Positions 22,729 to 30,540 of a stretch of 37,808 nucleotides of DNA are shown one piece after another. Made by a program: the position numbers and the translations under genes. Position 1 is the stretch's first letter; each line of letters starts with the position of its first letter. This DNA comes from Planctomycetota bacterium (lineage in GTDB: Bacteria; Planctomycetota; UBA1135; GCA-002686595). A model generated the notes under the pieces. It ran no database searches and was not told the origin of the DNA. It worked only from the letters and a program-made list of their open reading frames with translations. The stretch covers positions 1 through 37,808 of the forward strand of contig JANQEJ010000013.1 in the NCBI GenBank assembly GCA_028278425.1, in the 5' to 3' direction.

Positions 22729-23276
22729 AGCTCGAGATCGAATGCTTCGGGATCGAATTCGTCCGGAAGCCACTCAACGAGGTCCGCGTTGCTCGGATCC
22801 TCAGGAGCCCGTACCGCATCCAGCACACCGGCGTACCCCCAGGGTCCACCGCAGTCCTCGGGTGGACACGCGCGCCGGCCCTTGACGCAGATCGGATGGG
22901 AAGTACTCGGATCCGCCGGCAGGACGTCCTCGATCAAGAGGTCGTGCTCCCAGCCGTCGCCGAAGTCGTACATGTACCGAAATCGGGTGTTCTTCTTGCG
23001 TCGACATCCCGCAAGAGTGATGGACCGAGCATCCGCCCAGTCCCCAAATGGATCTTCCAGGGTCTCCGGATCGATGTACTGCTTGCCCCCGACTTCGAAT
23101 GCGTACAGATGGCAGTCCGCCCACCCCATCACTTCCTGAAGGATACCGTGCAGGGCATGGAGGTTCGTCTCTCCGTCGACGAGGATGCGCCGCCAGATGG
23201 GTGGCCTGATGTCGCGAAGCGAAACCTTGATCTGGAAGACCCGCCCAGTGGCCTTCCGTTTCGAAGACGCCGTCAT
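22692..23276 (-). CDS. Plasmid pRiA4b ORF-3 family protein
   Basis: The 194-aa protein matches the pRiA4b ORF-3-like family throughout: VFQIKVSLRDIRPPIWRRI near the start, LHALHGILQEVMGW, YDFGDGWEH at 103-111 and GRRACPPEDCGGPWGY at 133-148. The family is soluble, is widespread on plasmids and in accessory regions, and has no firm biochemical function that I can state. The conserved Cys and His residues could bind metal. The ATG has AAGGAGG seven bases upstream. The last residues and stop lie inside the attC-like repeat at 22638-22728, which supports cassette-type acquisition. Confidence 0.93.
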   Translation of the reverse strand: MTASSKRKATGRVFQIKVSLRDIRPPIWRRILVDGETNLHALHGILQEVMGWADCHLYAFEVGGKQYIDPETLEDPFGDWADARSITLAGCRRKKNTRFRYMYDFGDGWEHDLLIEDVLPADPSTSHPICVKGRRACPPEDCGGPWGYAGVLDAVRAPEDPSNADLVEWLPDEFDPEAFDLELINARLRAASFG

Positions 23277-23413
23277 CTCAATCCCTCCTTGCTGCCGGTT
23301 GTTCTCTTAGCGGGCCATCGGCGGCGGCTCGTAGCTCCATCCGTTGCGTCGCTCCCTTGGGCCGCCCCACCAAAGTACTTCCCGAGAAGCTCCGCTGCCA
23401 TCCGCTCCTCTTC

Positions 23414-23452
23414 ATGAGCGGCGCCCGAAGGGCGCCCGCTGCATCGGCTCAT
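23414..23452. repeat. Two-step hairpin at the end of the methyltransferase-like remnant
   Basis: An outer pair ATGAGC (23414-23419) and GCTCAT (23447-23452) encloses an inner perfect stem GGCGCCC (23420-23426) and GGGCGCC (23430-23436) with a three-base loop, plus an unpaired stretch on one side. The remnant frame's stop codon (23449-23451) lies in the outer arm. It could be a terminator without a T-tract or a decayed recombination site. The AAC/GTT boxes of attC are absent. Confidence 0.55.
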
Positions 23453-23634
23453 TGGGCGGCACGTCCTGCCCGCCGCACGAAGAGATAGTCCCGCCTGCTA
23501 AGGACCGGTTTCCAGGCGTCACCGGCGAAGCAACCATGGATCAGCGCCCGGTTCCTCCTGGTATCGGCCAGCAGTATGTGACCGCCGGGAGCGACCCAGT
23601 CTTGCGCTCGGCACAGCATCGCTCGCCGCCTCAT
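23449..23634 (-). pseudogene. Possible methyltransferase C-terminal remnant
   Basis: This minus-strand stretch encodes about 61 residues, including DWVAPGGHILLADTRRNRAL and a short tail SRRDYLFVRRAG. The hydrophobic W-x-x-PGG-x-I-L-L-A-D pattern resembles the strand after motif III of class I SAM-dependent methyltransferases. The upstream part of such a gene is absent: the frame runs antisense-shifted into the sulfatase-like gene ending at 23712, so only a fragment could remain. No convincing start signal is seen. It sits in a 435-base stretch (23277-23711) with no intact gene. It may be a decayed cassette gene or chance similarity. Confidence 0.35.
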
Positions 23635-23711
23635 CGGCAGGTCGCCCGCACGTCGATCGAGGAGGCCCGCTGGGTTCGGGGCATCGCAAAGGCCGCGGCG
23701 GACGCTATCGC

Positions 23712-25226
23712 TCAGAAATACCCCATCGCCCGCATCCTCGCCATCGTCTCCGGGTCGAGGTCGCGGTCGATGTCGGCGGCGTCGGGAGCACCCTCGGCGA
23801 GCTCGCGCAGGCGGGCTTGCCAGGCCTGGAGCTCGTCGCCGTGCTCCTTGAAGAGGTTCCGGGACTCGCGGGGATCCGCCTGCACGTCGAAGAGGACGAA
23901 CCGGTCCGTCGCCGGCGCGTAGAGCATCTTCCAACGCTCGTCGCGCAGCGCGAAGTAGTCGTCGATCGCGAGCGCGTGCGCCTCGGCGAAGTGGACGCCG
24001 TCGCCTGGCTCGAGGAGCGACGTCCCGACCTGGCCGGGAAGCGCGGGCAGCTCGAGCACGTTCAAGATCGTCGGCGCGAGATCCACGTGGCTCGCGATGC
24101 GGTCGGCGCGGGCGCGAAGGAGCTCCCACGCCTCGTGACCGGCCGGCGGCTTGATGATGAGCGGCACGTGCAGGAGCTCGTCGAAGAGGTTCAAGCCGTG
24201 GTCGAGCAGGCCGTGTTCGCCGAGGCCCTCCCCGTGGTCGGCGGTCAGGACGATCAGCGTGTCTTCGTACAGGCCGCGTCGCTTGAGCTCGTCGATCAAC
24301 CCGCCCACGTAGCCGTCGAGGAAGCCCACCTCGAGCGCGTACCGCCGCCGCGCTTCGTCCGGCTCGGGCGTGTCCCAGGCCCAGAGCTCGACCGCGACGT
24401 CGACGGGCTGGGTGGCGGCGTTGTCGATCAGAACCTCGGACTCCTGCACGAGGTGGATGTCGTCGAACTCGACGGGGAGGCGACCGCTCGGACCGTCGAC
24501 GCTCACGTACTTGACGGTGAAGGGCGTCGAGCTGCGCACGACGAGGCGGTTTTCGCCCGGCGCGAGGGTGAGGGTCGCCTCGAAGGGCGCGAAGCCGGCC
24601 AGGTTGTCGACGCCGCCGACCGCCTCTCCGTTGAGGAGCACGTCGGCCGGCAGCTCGGAGGTGCCGTGCGCGCGGTAGGGCGCGTGCGGGTCGGCGTAGT
24701 GGGCGAAGAGGAAGAACGGCTCCTCCGAACCCTCCAGGCGATCGAGCGACGCGCGCATGTGCTCGAGCGCGAGATCCGCCGGATTGAGCACGCGGCGCAT
24801 CCGGTCGTCGAAATGATCGAAGCCGCGGTCGAGGCGGTTTACCTCGCCGGTCGGGATCAGCGAGCAGAGGCTCACGACGGCCTCGGTGCGATAGCCGTGG
24901 CTCCGCATCCACTCCGCGAGGAGCGGCAGGTCCTCGGGCACCACCTGGCCGTTGAGCAGGACGCCGGTGTCGCGCGGGTAGCGCGAGGAGAAGAGCGCCG
25001 TGTGCGACGGCAGGGTCCAGCTCGTGTGGCTGAAGGCGAGGGGGAAGGCGATGCCCTCGCGCGCGAGCTCGTCCAGCCGCGGCGTCGCCACCGGGCGGTT
25101 CTCGCCGTGGACGTGGTCGCCGCGCAGCGTGTCTACCACGATCAGAACGACGTCGTGGCCGGTGCTCGGCGGGCCGTCCGAGCACGACGCAACGATGAAC
25201 AGGAGCGGAACCAGAAACCACTTCAC
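23712..25226 (-). CDS. Sulfatase-like lipoprotein with inserted domain, non-FGly type
   Basis: The 504-aa protein starts at GTG and has a lipoprotein signal (WFLVPLLFIVASC, lipidated Cys15). The sulfatase fold shows VVLIVVDTLRGDH (26-38), SWTLPSHTALFSS (69-81), FAHYADPHAPYR (174-185) and LTADHGEGLGEHG (327-339). As in the gene at 16853, the expected nucleophile site carries Thr71 (T-L-P-S-H) instead of the formylglycine Cys/Ser. Between residues about 189 and 290 a beta-rich insert (ELPADVLLNGEAVGG ... AVELWAWDTPEPDE) interrupts the usual transition from DPHAPY to the next helix. The gene starts 10 bases after the multi-span membrane protein and is probably co-transcribed with it, which suggests modification of an envelope glycan or lipid. 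Confidence 0.87.
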   Translation of the reverse strand: MKWFLVPLLFIVASCSDGPPSTGHDVVLIVVDTLRGDHVHGENRPVATPRLDELAREGIAFPLAFSHTSWTLPSHTALFSSRYPRDTGVLLNGQVVPEDLPLLAEWMRSHGYRTEAVVSLCSLIPTGEVNRLDRGFDHFDDRMRRVLNPADLALEHMRASLDRLEGSEEPFFLFAHYADPHAPYRAHGTSELPADVLLNGEAVGGVDNLAGFAPFEATLTLAPGENRLVVRSSTPFTVKYVSVDGPSGRLPVEFDDIHLVQESEVLIDNAATQPVDVAVELWAWDTPEPDEARRRYALEVGFLDGYVGGLIDELKRRGLYEDTLIVLTADHGEGLGEHGLLDHGLNLFDELLHVPLIIKPPAGHEAWELLRARADRIASHVDLAPTILNVLELPALPGQVGTSLLEPGDGVHFAEAHALAIDDYFALRDERWKMLYAPATDRFVLFDVQADPRESRNLFKEHGDELQAWQARLRELAEGAPDAADIDRDLDPETMARMRAMGYF

Positions 25227-25236
25227 CGCGAAGATC

Positions 25237-26694
25237 CTAACCGTCCCTGCGCTCCACCCAGAGCATCGGCCACCACGGATGCTCGATCCGCTTCGTCGCG
25301 TACTCCTCGCGGAGCGCGGCGACGAGAGGACGGTAGTACTCGAGGCGCGCCGCGACGATCGACCGATCCTCCTGCCCCTCGAAGCCGAGCTCGACCAGGG
25401 CGCCGCCCGTCGTCGCGAGCAGCGTGCGGACCTGCGGGAGGTACCAGTCGACGAACTCCCGCGGCGACATCTCCTCGGTGTAGGCGCGGCCCACCGTGTC
25501 CCACAGCGACACCTCCCGCACGCCGGGCAGGTAGATCTCGATGCTCGGCGCGTTGTCGACCGCGGCGACGAAGAGGCCTTCCTCGCCCAGGTGCTCGCGC
25601 ACGAGCTCCACGCGCTCCTCGACCTTCCAGCCCCGGTCCCAGTCGGTGACGAACCACCAGCTCGCCGCTCCCTGGACGACGAGCATCGTCGCGGCGAGCG
25701 CGACGGCGCGCTTCGTCACCTCGCGAAACGCCAGGGCGCACAAGGCGACGAGGAACGGCGCGTGGCCGAGGACGTAGCCGCCGCGCTCCGAGACGCCCCA
25801 CCAGAAAAGGAAGGCGGTGGGCAGAAGGATGAGGACGAAGAGCGCCCGTTGCGCGCGTCGCTCCATCTCCCCCATCGCGAAGGCGAAACCCGCCAGCGGC
25901 AAGAGCAGAGCCAGCGGGAGCAGCCACCCGTCCCAGAAGAACATCATCGCCTCGGGCGGGCGTTGGAAGGCGGTCAGGATGCCGAGCTCCTCGCTCGCCG
26001 ACGGCAGGAGCGAGCCGGCGCGCAGGTAGTTGGCGAGCGCGCTCGAAGCGAGGATGCCGAGCAGCAGGACCGGCCCGACGACGAGGAGCAGCGTGCGCGT
26101 CGCGAACGGCTCCGCCCGCCGGGAGCGCGCCAACTGCGCCACGTAGACCCAGCCCGGGCCGAGGAGCACCGAGAGCTGGTGCCCCCAGAAGCAGACGCCG
26201 GCCAGCGCGCCGGCGAGCGGGAGCGCCACCGCGGGACGCCGCCACGGAAGGCCGAGCATCGCCCACGCCGCGAGCGAAACCGCCAAGAAGTGCAGCGCGT
26301 GCACCTCCACCGTCGTGCCGAAGAAGACGAGGCCGGGTGCGAGCGCGAGGAGCAGCGTCGCCGTCAGCGCTCCGAACCGCGCCGCGCCGAACGCGCGCGC
26401 CGCGAGATAGGTGAGCCCGATTCCGACGCCGGCGGCGAGCGCGCTCAGGAGCTTCGCCGGCCCGATCGGGTCGTCGCCGGGAGTGAAGACGGCGACGAAC
26501 CGGCACGCCGGCAGGTAGAGGAAGTGGTGGGCGTAGGAATCGCCGCGCGCGAAGAAGGTCGCGAGCCCCGCGCCGTCGCCGAGCATGCGGTCCTGGAAGG
26601 CGAGCCGATACGCCGTCGTGAAAACCGCGGCGAGAGCGAGCGCGGACAAGAAGTCTCCGGCCTCCGGCCTCTCGCTCGGCTGTTCAACGGCCAT
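25237..26694 (-). CDS. Multi-span membrane protein, glycosyltransferase (PMT/GT39-like) candidate
   Basis: The 485-aa protein has about ten hydrophobic helices and a soluble C-terminal part of about 120 residues. The N-terminal region (FTTAYRLAFQDRMLGDGAGLATFFARGDSYAHHFLYLP) places acidic and polar residues after the first helix, as in GT-C fold glycosyltransferases that use lipid-linked sugars. Later segments include AAGVGIGLTYLAARAFG, FGTTVEVHALHFLAVSLAAWAML and WWGVSERGGYVLGHAPF. I cannot name the sugar or acceptor. The start is taken at ATG 26694 rather than TTG 26703. It is 25 bases from the divergent GTG of the glycosyltransferase at 26720, and 10 bases upstream of the sulfatase-like lipoprotein. 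Confidence 0.75.
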   Translation of the reverse strand: MAVEQPSERPEAGDFLSALALAAVFTTAYRLAFQDRMLGDGAGLATFFARGDSYAHHFLYLPACRFVAVFTPGDDPIGPAKLLSALAAGVGIGLTYLAARAFGAARFGALTATLLLALAPGLVFFGTTVEVHALHFLAVSLAAWAMLGLPWRRPAVALPLAGALAGVCFWGHQLSVLLGPGWVYVAQLARSRRAEPFATRTLLLVVGPVLLLGILASSALANYLRAGSLLPSASEELGILTAFQRPPEAMMFFWDGWLLPLALLLPLAGFAFAMGEMERRAQRALFVLILLPTAFLFWWGVSERGGYVLGHAPFLVALCALAFREVTKRAVALAATMLVVQGAASWWFVTDWDRGWKVEERVELVREHLGEEGLFVAAVDNAPSIEIYLPGVREVSLWDTVGRAYTEEMSPREFVDWYLPQVRTLLATTGGALVELGFEGQEDRSIVAARLEYYRPLVAALREEYATKRIEHPWWPMLWVERRDG

Positions 26695-26719
26695 CGGTTC
26701 CAACGTACCATCCGCCCCG

Positions 26720-27886
26720 GTGCGAATCCTCTTCCTGTCCCAGCGCGTCCCCTATCCGCCGAACCGCGGGGACAAGATCACGACGTGGCGCCTGATCGAA
26801 CGGATGGCGCGAACGCACGAGGTCTCGGTCGTCGCCTTCTCCCACGACGACGCGGACGACATGGCGGTGAAGCATCTCATCGACAAGGGCTTCGACACCG
26901 TCGGGATCCCACACCGCTCGCTGCCGGCGCGCATCCGCTCGCTACCGCTCCTGCTGACGAAGAAGCCGCTGACGCTCGGCTACTACGGCTCGAAGGAGCT
27001 GCAGGCCGAGGTGGACAAGCGGATCGGCGACACGGACCTCGTCTACGCCTATTCGTCGTCGATGGGCGCGTTCATGCTGCACCACGACCTGCCGCGCGTG
27101 ATGCACTTCGCCGAGCTCGACTCGGACAAGTGGCGCCAGTACGCCGCGCGCACCGGGCCGCCCGGGCGGTGGATCTACGGGCGTGAGGCGCGGACGCTGC
27201 TCGAGTTCGAGCGCCGGATCGCCGCCGTGTGCAAGACCAACGTCCTCTGCACGCCGCTCGAGGAGAAGATCTTCAAGGAGCAGATCCCCGACGCGCCGAC
27301 CACCGTGCTCAAGAACGGCGTCGACCTCGAGCACTTCAAGCCTGACCCCGAATACGCCGTCCCGCGCCGGATCGTCTTCACCGGCGTGATGAACTACCTG
27401 CCGAACGTCGACGGCTGCCAGTGGTTCACGCGGCGCGTGTTCCTGCGGCTCCTGCAGAAGTTCCCCGACGCGGGCTTCGACATCGTCGGCGCCTCGCCTT
27501 CGCGCGAGGTCGAGGAGCTCGCGCAGTACCCCAACGTGCAGGTGACGGGCTCGGTGCCGGACACGCGACTCCTTCTGCGCGAGGCGTCGGTGTCCGTCGC
27601 GCCGCTGCGCATCGCGCGCGGCATCCAGAACAAGGTGCTCGAGGCGCTGGCGATGGGCTTGCCCGTCGTCGGGACGACGGCGGCGACGCAGGGCGTCGAG
27701 GGCGAGCCCGGCCGCCACTACGTCGTGGCCGACGACGAGGACGCGTTCTACGAGGCGGTCGCGAGGCTCCTGCGCGAGCCCGAGGAGGCCGCCGAGCTCG
27801 GCCGGCGCGGGCGCGCCTTCGTCGAGGAGAACTACGACTGGGACAAGTGCCTCGCGCCGCTCGACGCTATCCTCTCGCGCCCATGA
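26720..27886 (+). CDS. Glycosyltransferase of the TIGR03087 (XrtA/PEP-CTERM-associated) type
   Basis: The 388-aa protein begins VRILFLSQRVPYPPNRGDKITTWRLI, the hallmark opening of the TIGR03087 family of group 1 glycosyltransferases. It continues with VMHFAELDSDKWRQYA, LKNGVDLEHFKPD, FTGVMNYLPNVDG and the nucleotide-sugar motif region IQNKVLEALAMGLPVVGT. It should be a cytosolic GT-B enzyme adding a sugar to an envelope polysaccharide or glycan. Family members often sit near exosortase XrtA genes, and none is seen in this window. The start is GTG 26720, because the upstream frame overlaps the divergent membrane gene. There is no Shine-Dalgarno. Its TGA overlaps the next ATG by four bases (ATGA). 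Confidence 0.88.
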   Translation: MRILFLSQRVPYPPNRGDKITTWRLIERMARTHEVSVVAFSHDDADDMAVKHLIDKGFDTVGIPHRSLPARIRSLPLLLTKKPLTLGYYGSKELQAEVDKRIGDTDLVYAYSSSMGAFMLHHDLPRVMHFAELDSDKWRQYAARTGPPGRWIYGREARTLLEFERRIAAVCKTNVLCTPLEEKIFKEQIPDAPTTVLKNGVDLEHFKPDPEYAVPRRIVFTGVMNYLPNVDGCQWFTRRVFLRLLQKFPDAGFDIVGASPSREVEELAQYPNVQVTGSVPDTRLLLREASVSVAPLRIARGIQNKVLEALAMGLPVVGTTAATQGVEGEPGRHYVVADDEDAFYEAVARLLREPEEAAELGRRGRAFVEENYDWDKCLAPLDAILSRP

Positions 27887-28575
27887 GCCACGACAAGATT
27901 CAGCAGATCTTCGACGGGTGGGCCGAGGAAGGCACCGGCGACCGCCTCGAGCACGCCCACGGCGACGTCGTCGAGCAGGTCGTCGACAAGATGAACATCC
28001 ACGCCGGCGAGAAGATCCTCGACCTCGGCTGCGGCACCGGCTGGGCGACGCGCATGCTCGCGAAGGCCGCGCCCGGCGTGCAGGCGATCGGCATCGACCT
28101 CGCGCCGCAGATGATCGCGCGCGCCGACGAGCTCCACAGCTTCACGATCCGCGCGCGCTACGACCTCGGCACGTTCGAAGCGCTCGACTTCGAGGACGCG
28201 AGCTTCGACCGCGCTTTCTCCATGGAGGCGCTGTACTACAGCCCGCACGTCGACAAGGCGCTCGAGGAGCTCCTCCGCGTGCTGAAGCCGGGCGCCCCGG
28301 CCGACGTCATCATCGATTACTTCGAGGACAGTCCCGGCACCGCGCGCTGGGCCGAGCTGATGGACGTCGCGATGTGCTCGAAGAGCGAGGCGGGCTGGAA
28401 GGCCGCCTTCGAAGAAGCTGGGTTCACCAACGTGAAGACCGCGCGCATCGTCGACCGCCGCGGGCCTGGCGAAGAAGCCGCCTTCGAGCCCGACGAATGG
28501 ACGCCGGACTGGGCGACGCAGGTTTCGATTCACGAGAACGGAAGCCTTTGGATTCACGCGGAAAAGCCGGCATAG
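27883..28575 (+). CDS. Class I SAM-dependent methyltransferase
   Basis: This 230-aa protein has motif I LDLGCGTGW (46-54), motif II-like IGIDLAPQM, an acidic motif ALDFEDASFDRAFSMEALYY and LRVLKPGAPADVIIDYF. This is a methyltransferase type 11/25 fold. It lacks features that would fix the substrate. It starts in a four-base ATGA overlap with the glycosyltransferase, so the two are translationally coupled and it probably methylates the same glycan or a precursor, which is inference. Its 3' end overlaps the start of the rhodanese lipoprotein by 28 bases. Confidence 0.9.
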   Translation: MSHDKIQQIFDGWAEEGTGDRLEHAHGDVVEQVVDKMNIHAGEKILDLGCGTGWATRMLAKAAPGVQAIGIDLAPQMIARADELHSFTIRARYDLGTFEALDFEDASFDRAFSMEALYYSPHVDKALEELLRVLKPGAPADVIIDYFEDSPGTARWAELMDVAMCSKSEAGWKAAFEEAGFTNVKTARIVDRRGPGEEAAFEPDEWTPDWATQVSIHENGSLWIHAEKPA

Positions 28576-29198
28576 CGCTGCTCCTCGCCGTCGCCGCCTG
28601 CGGCGGGGCGCCGCGGGAACCGCTCGCGCCGCCGGCGGACCCGACGGTCGCGCGCCTCGTGATCGACACGCGCGTTCCCGAGGAGTTCGCGGCCGGGCAC
28701 CGGCCGGGCGCGCTCAACATCCAGATGAAGTACGGGCAGCTCGCGAAGCGCGCGCGCTCCTACGTCGCCGATCTCACGACGCCGATCGCCGTCCGCGCGA
28801 CGGACGACGCCGAGGCCGAGGAGGCCGCCGCGACCCTGCGCGAGCTCGGCTACTACGACGTGACACTGCCCCCGCCCGGCGACGAACGCGTGACGCTCCC
28901 CCTGATGAGCGCGGAGACGCTTCGGCATCGCTTGGGCAGCCCGGATCCGCCGGTCGTGGTCGACGTGCGGTCGCAGGCCGAGTGGGACCGTGGGGTCATC
29001 GAGGGCGCGATCCTGATCGACCACGACGACGGGCCGTCGGTCGGGCCGCGGCTCGACCCGGAGCGGGAGTACGCGGTGATCTGCGCGGGTGGCTGGCGTT
29101 CGTCCCAGCTCGCGAGCTGGATGCGGCGGCAGGGCGTCGAGAACGTCTCGAACGTGATCGATGGCATGTCGGGCTGGAAGGAGCTTCCGGGCGACTAG
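28548..29198 (+). CDS. Double-rhodanese lipoprotein (one domain catalytic)
   Basis: The 216-aa protein starts at TTG 28548 inside the methyltransferase end, with GGAAG just upstream and a signal GIALLLAVAAC (lipidated Cys18). Two rhodanese-like units follow. The first (VIDTRVPEEFAAGHRPGALNI, about 38-108) has no cysteine at the active-site loop (IAVRATDD). The second (VVVDVRSQAEWDRGVIEGA, about 124-214) has the loop CAGGWRS with nucleophile Cys179 and ends NVIDGMSGWKEL. It could transfer sulfane sulfur or sense thiols at the outer or cytoplasmic membrane face. It is the last gene of the glycosyltransferase-methyltransferase operon. The frame upstream of 28548 is shadow sequence. Confidence 0.83.
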   Translation: MDSRGKAGIALLLAVAACGGAPREPLAPPADPTVARLVIDTRVPEEFAAGHRPGALNIQMKYGQLAKRARSYVADLTTPIAVRATDDAEAEEAAATLRELGYYDVTLPPPGDERVTLPLMSAETLRHRLGSPDPPVVVDVRSQAEWDRGVIEGAILIDHDDGPSVGPRLDPEREYAVICAGGWRSSQLASWMRRQGVENVSNVIDGMSGWKELPGD

Positions 29199-29308
29199 CC
29201 GGGCGGCGCCCGAGCGAATCCCGTCGAATGGGGCAATCCAAGCTCGCGGCGCTCGCGTAACGTGCTGAGACCGCAGGGGAGAGTCCCCTCGGCATCCCCC
29301 CAAGACTC

Positions 29309-29314
29309 AAGGAG
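29309..29314 (+). promoter_or_regulatory. Shine-Dalgarno AAGGAG fixing the ATG at 29322
   Basis: AAGGAG lies seven bases before ATG 29322, where a signal peptide begins. It excludes the ATG at 29262 in the same frame. Confidence 0.8.
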
Positions 29315-29321
29315 CCTGCCC

Positions 29322-30533
29322 ATGCCCCGCTTCGCCCTGTCCCTGCTCATGGCCGTTGCCATCAGCGCGACCTCGTCCCTCCAGGCACAGTGTCTCGGGC
29401 CCGACAACCTTGCCGGACCGTGCTGCACCTTCGTCGCCGACACGCTGCCGAGCTTCCCGTCGCTCAGCCTGCCCTCGGAGAACATCTGCTGGGACAGTTG
29501 CTCCGTCAACAGCCAGACTTGCAGCACCGTGACCCTGACGCCGCCGGTGCGCGTGAACTGCGCCGAGTACACGACGAGCTTCGACAACGTGGACTGTTCC
29601 GGGACCGCGCTGCTCAAGGGCACGCTGCACCTGGACTACACGCGGACGTGGGAGGAGTTTCCGTTCCCCGGGCAGCAGAATCAGGTCTGGCGCTTCATCG
29701 TGAAGGCGGACCTCACGACGTCGTCGGGCACGTTTGGCTGCACGGTCCCGAGCTGCCTCGGGACGCACAACACCGCCTTCTACTACGGCTACCTCGACTA
29801 CTCCTTCGATTGTGCGAGCCTGACCTGGGAGGCGGCGCTGGTGCTTTACCACGGCTGCGACCGCTACCAGCACGACCTGCTGCTCTCGTCGCGGCCGGGA
29901 TCCTTCCATCCCAACCGCACGTTCGCGGTCGTCGCGCCCACGACGACGGCCAACCCCTTCGTACCGGCGATCTTGACACCGACGCCCGGCACGCTCGCGT
30001 TCGACGGCATGCGGGACGCGGCGCCCGTGACGCCGCCTCCGTTCGTCTGCGAGGCCAACGAGAGCATCCAGTTGGGCCAGCTCTTCAACCTGGGTAGCGC
30101 CTGCGTCTGCCCCTTCTCGCTCTTCCCGCCGCAGACCACGGCGAGGCACCTGGACGGCACGAGCTTCTGCGGCTCGAGCTTCCGCACGGTCAGCGCGTTC
30201 CCGGCCCTGCCCTGGTTCGAGATGATGTCGTTCTCGCTCGGCACCTGGAGCAGTGGGGCCAACTACCCGGGTCCGGAGGCCGTCTGGGTGGACGAGGGCA
30301 CCTTCCTCCACTTCGAGGCCTGCACGGCGAGCGGAGCGCCCGAGACTTACGCCGAGGTGAAGTACGGCGCCACGACGGAGGGCGGCTATCTCGCCGCAGT
30401 CGGTCCGGTTCCCGCGGACCGCTTCACCGATCTGGTCGACAACTACTCCGCGCTGCTCGGGACACCGATCGTGCCCCCGTTCTTCGGGAGCGTGAACCCG
30501 ACGCGGCACCTCGTGTTCGTGAACCCGTTCTAG
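29322..30533 (+). CDS. Secreted cysteine-rich protein of unknown function
   Basis: The 403-aa protein has a signal peptide (FALSLLMAVAISATSSLQAQ, mature start at Cys24) and about seventeen cysteines, most in the first 170 mature residues (GPCCTF, ICWDSC, TCSTV, NCAEY, FGCTVPSC). This implies many disulfides outside the cell. The rest is beta-rich with aromatic strands (AFYYGYLDYSFDC, MMSFSLGTWSSG). I recognise no family or catalytic motif. The start is set by AAGGAG at 29309-29314. It is monocistronic in appearance, 123 bases after the rhodanese gene, and ends seven bases from the convergent MBL gene. Confidence 0.78.
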   Translation: MPRFALSLLMAVAISATSSLQAQCLGPDNLAGPCCTFVADTLPSFPSLSLPSENICWDSCSVNSQTCSTVTLTPPVRVNCAEYTTSFDNVDCSGTALLKGTLHLDYTRTWEEFPFPGQQNQVWRFIVKADLTTSSGTFGCTVPSCLGTHNTAFYYGYLDYSFDCASLTWEAALVLYHGCDRYQHDLLLSSRPGSFHPNRTFAVVAPTTTANPFVPAILTPTPGTLAFDGMRDAAPVTPPPFVCEANESIQLGQLFNLGSACVCPFSLFPPQTTARHLDGTSFCGSSFRTVSAFPALPWFEMMSFSLGTWSSGANYPGPEAVWVDEGTFLHFEACTASGAPETYAEVKYGATTEGGYLAAVGPVPADRFTDLVDNYSALLGTPIVPPFFGSVNPTRHLVFVNPF

Positions 30534-30540
30534 GAGAGCG

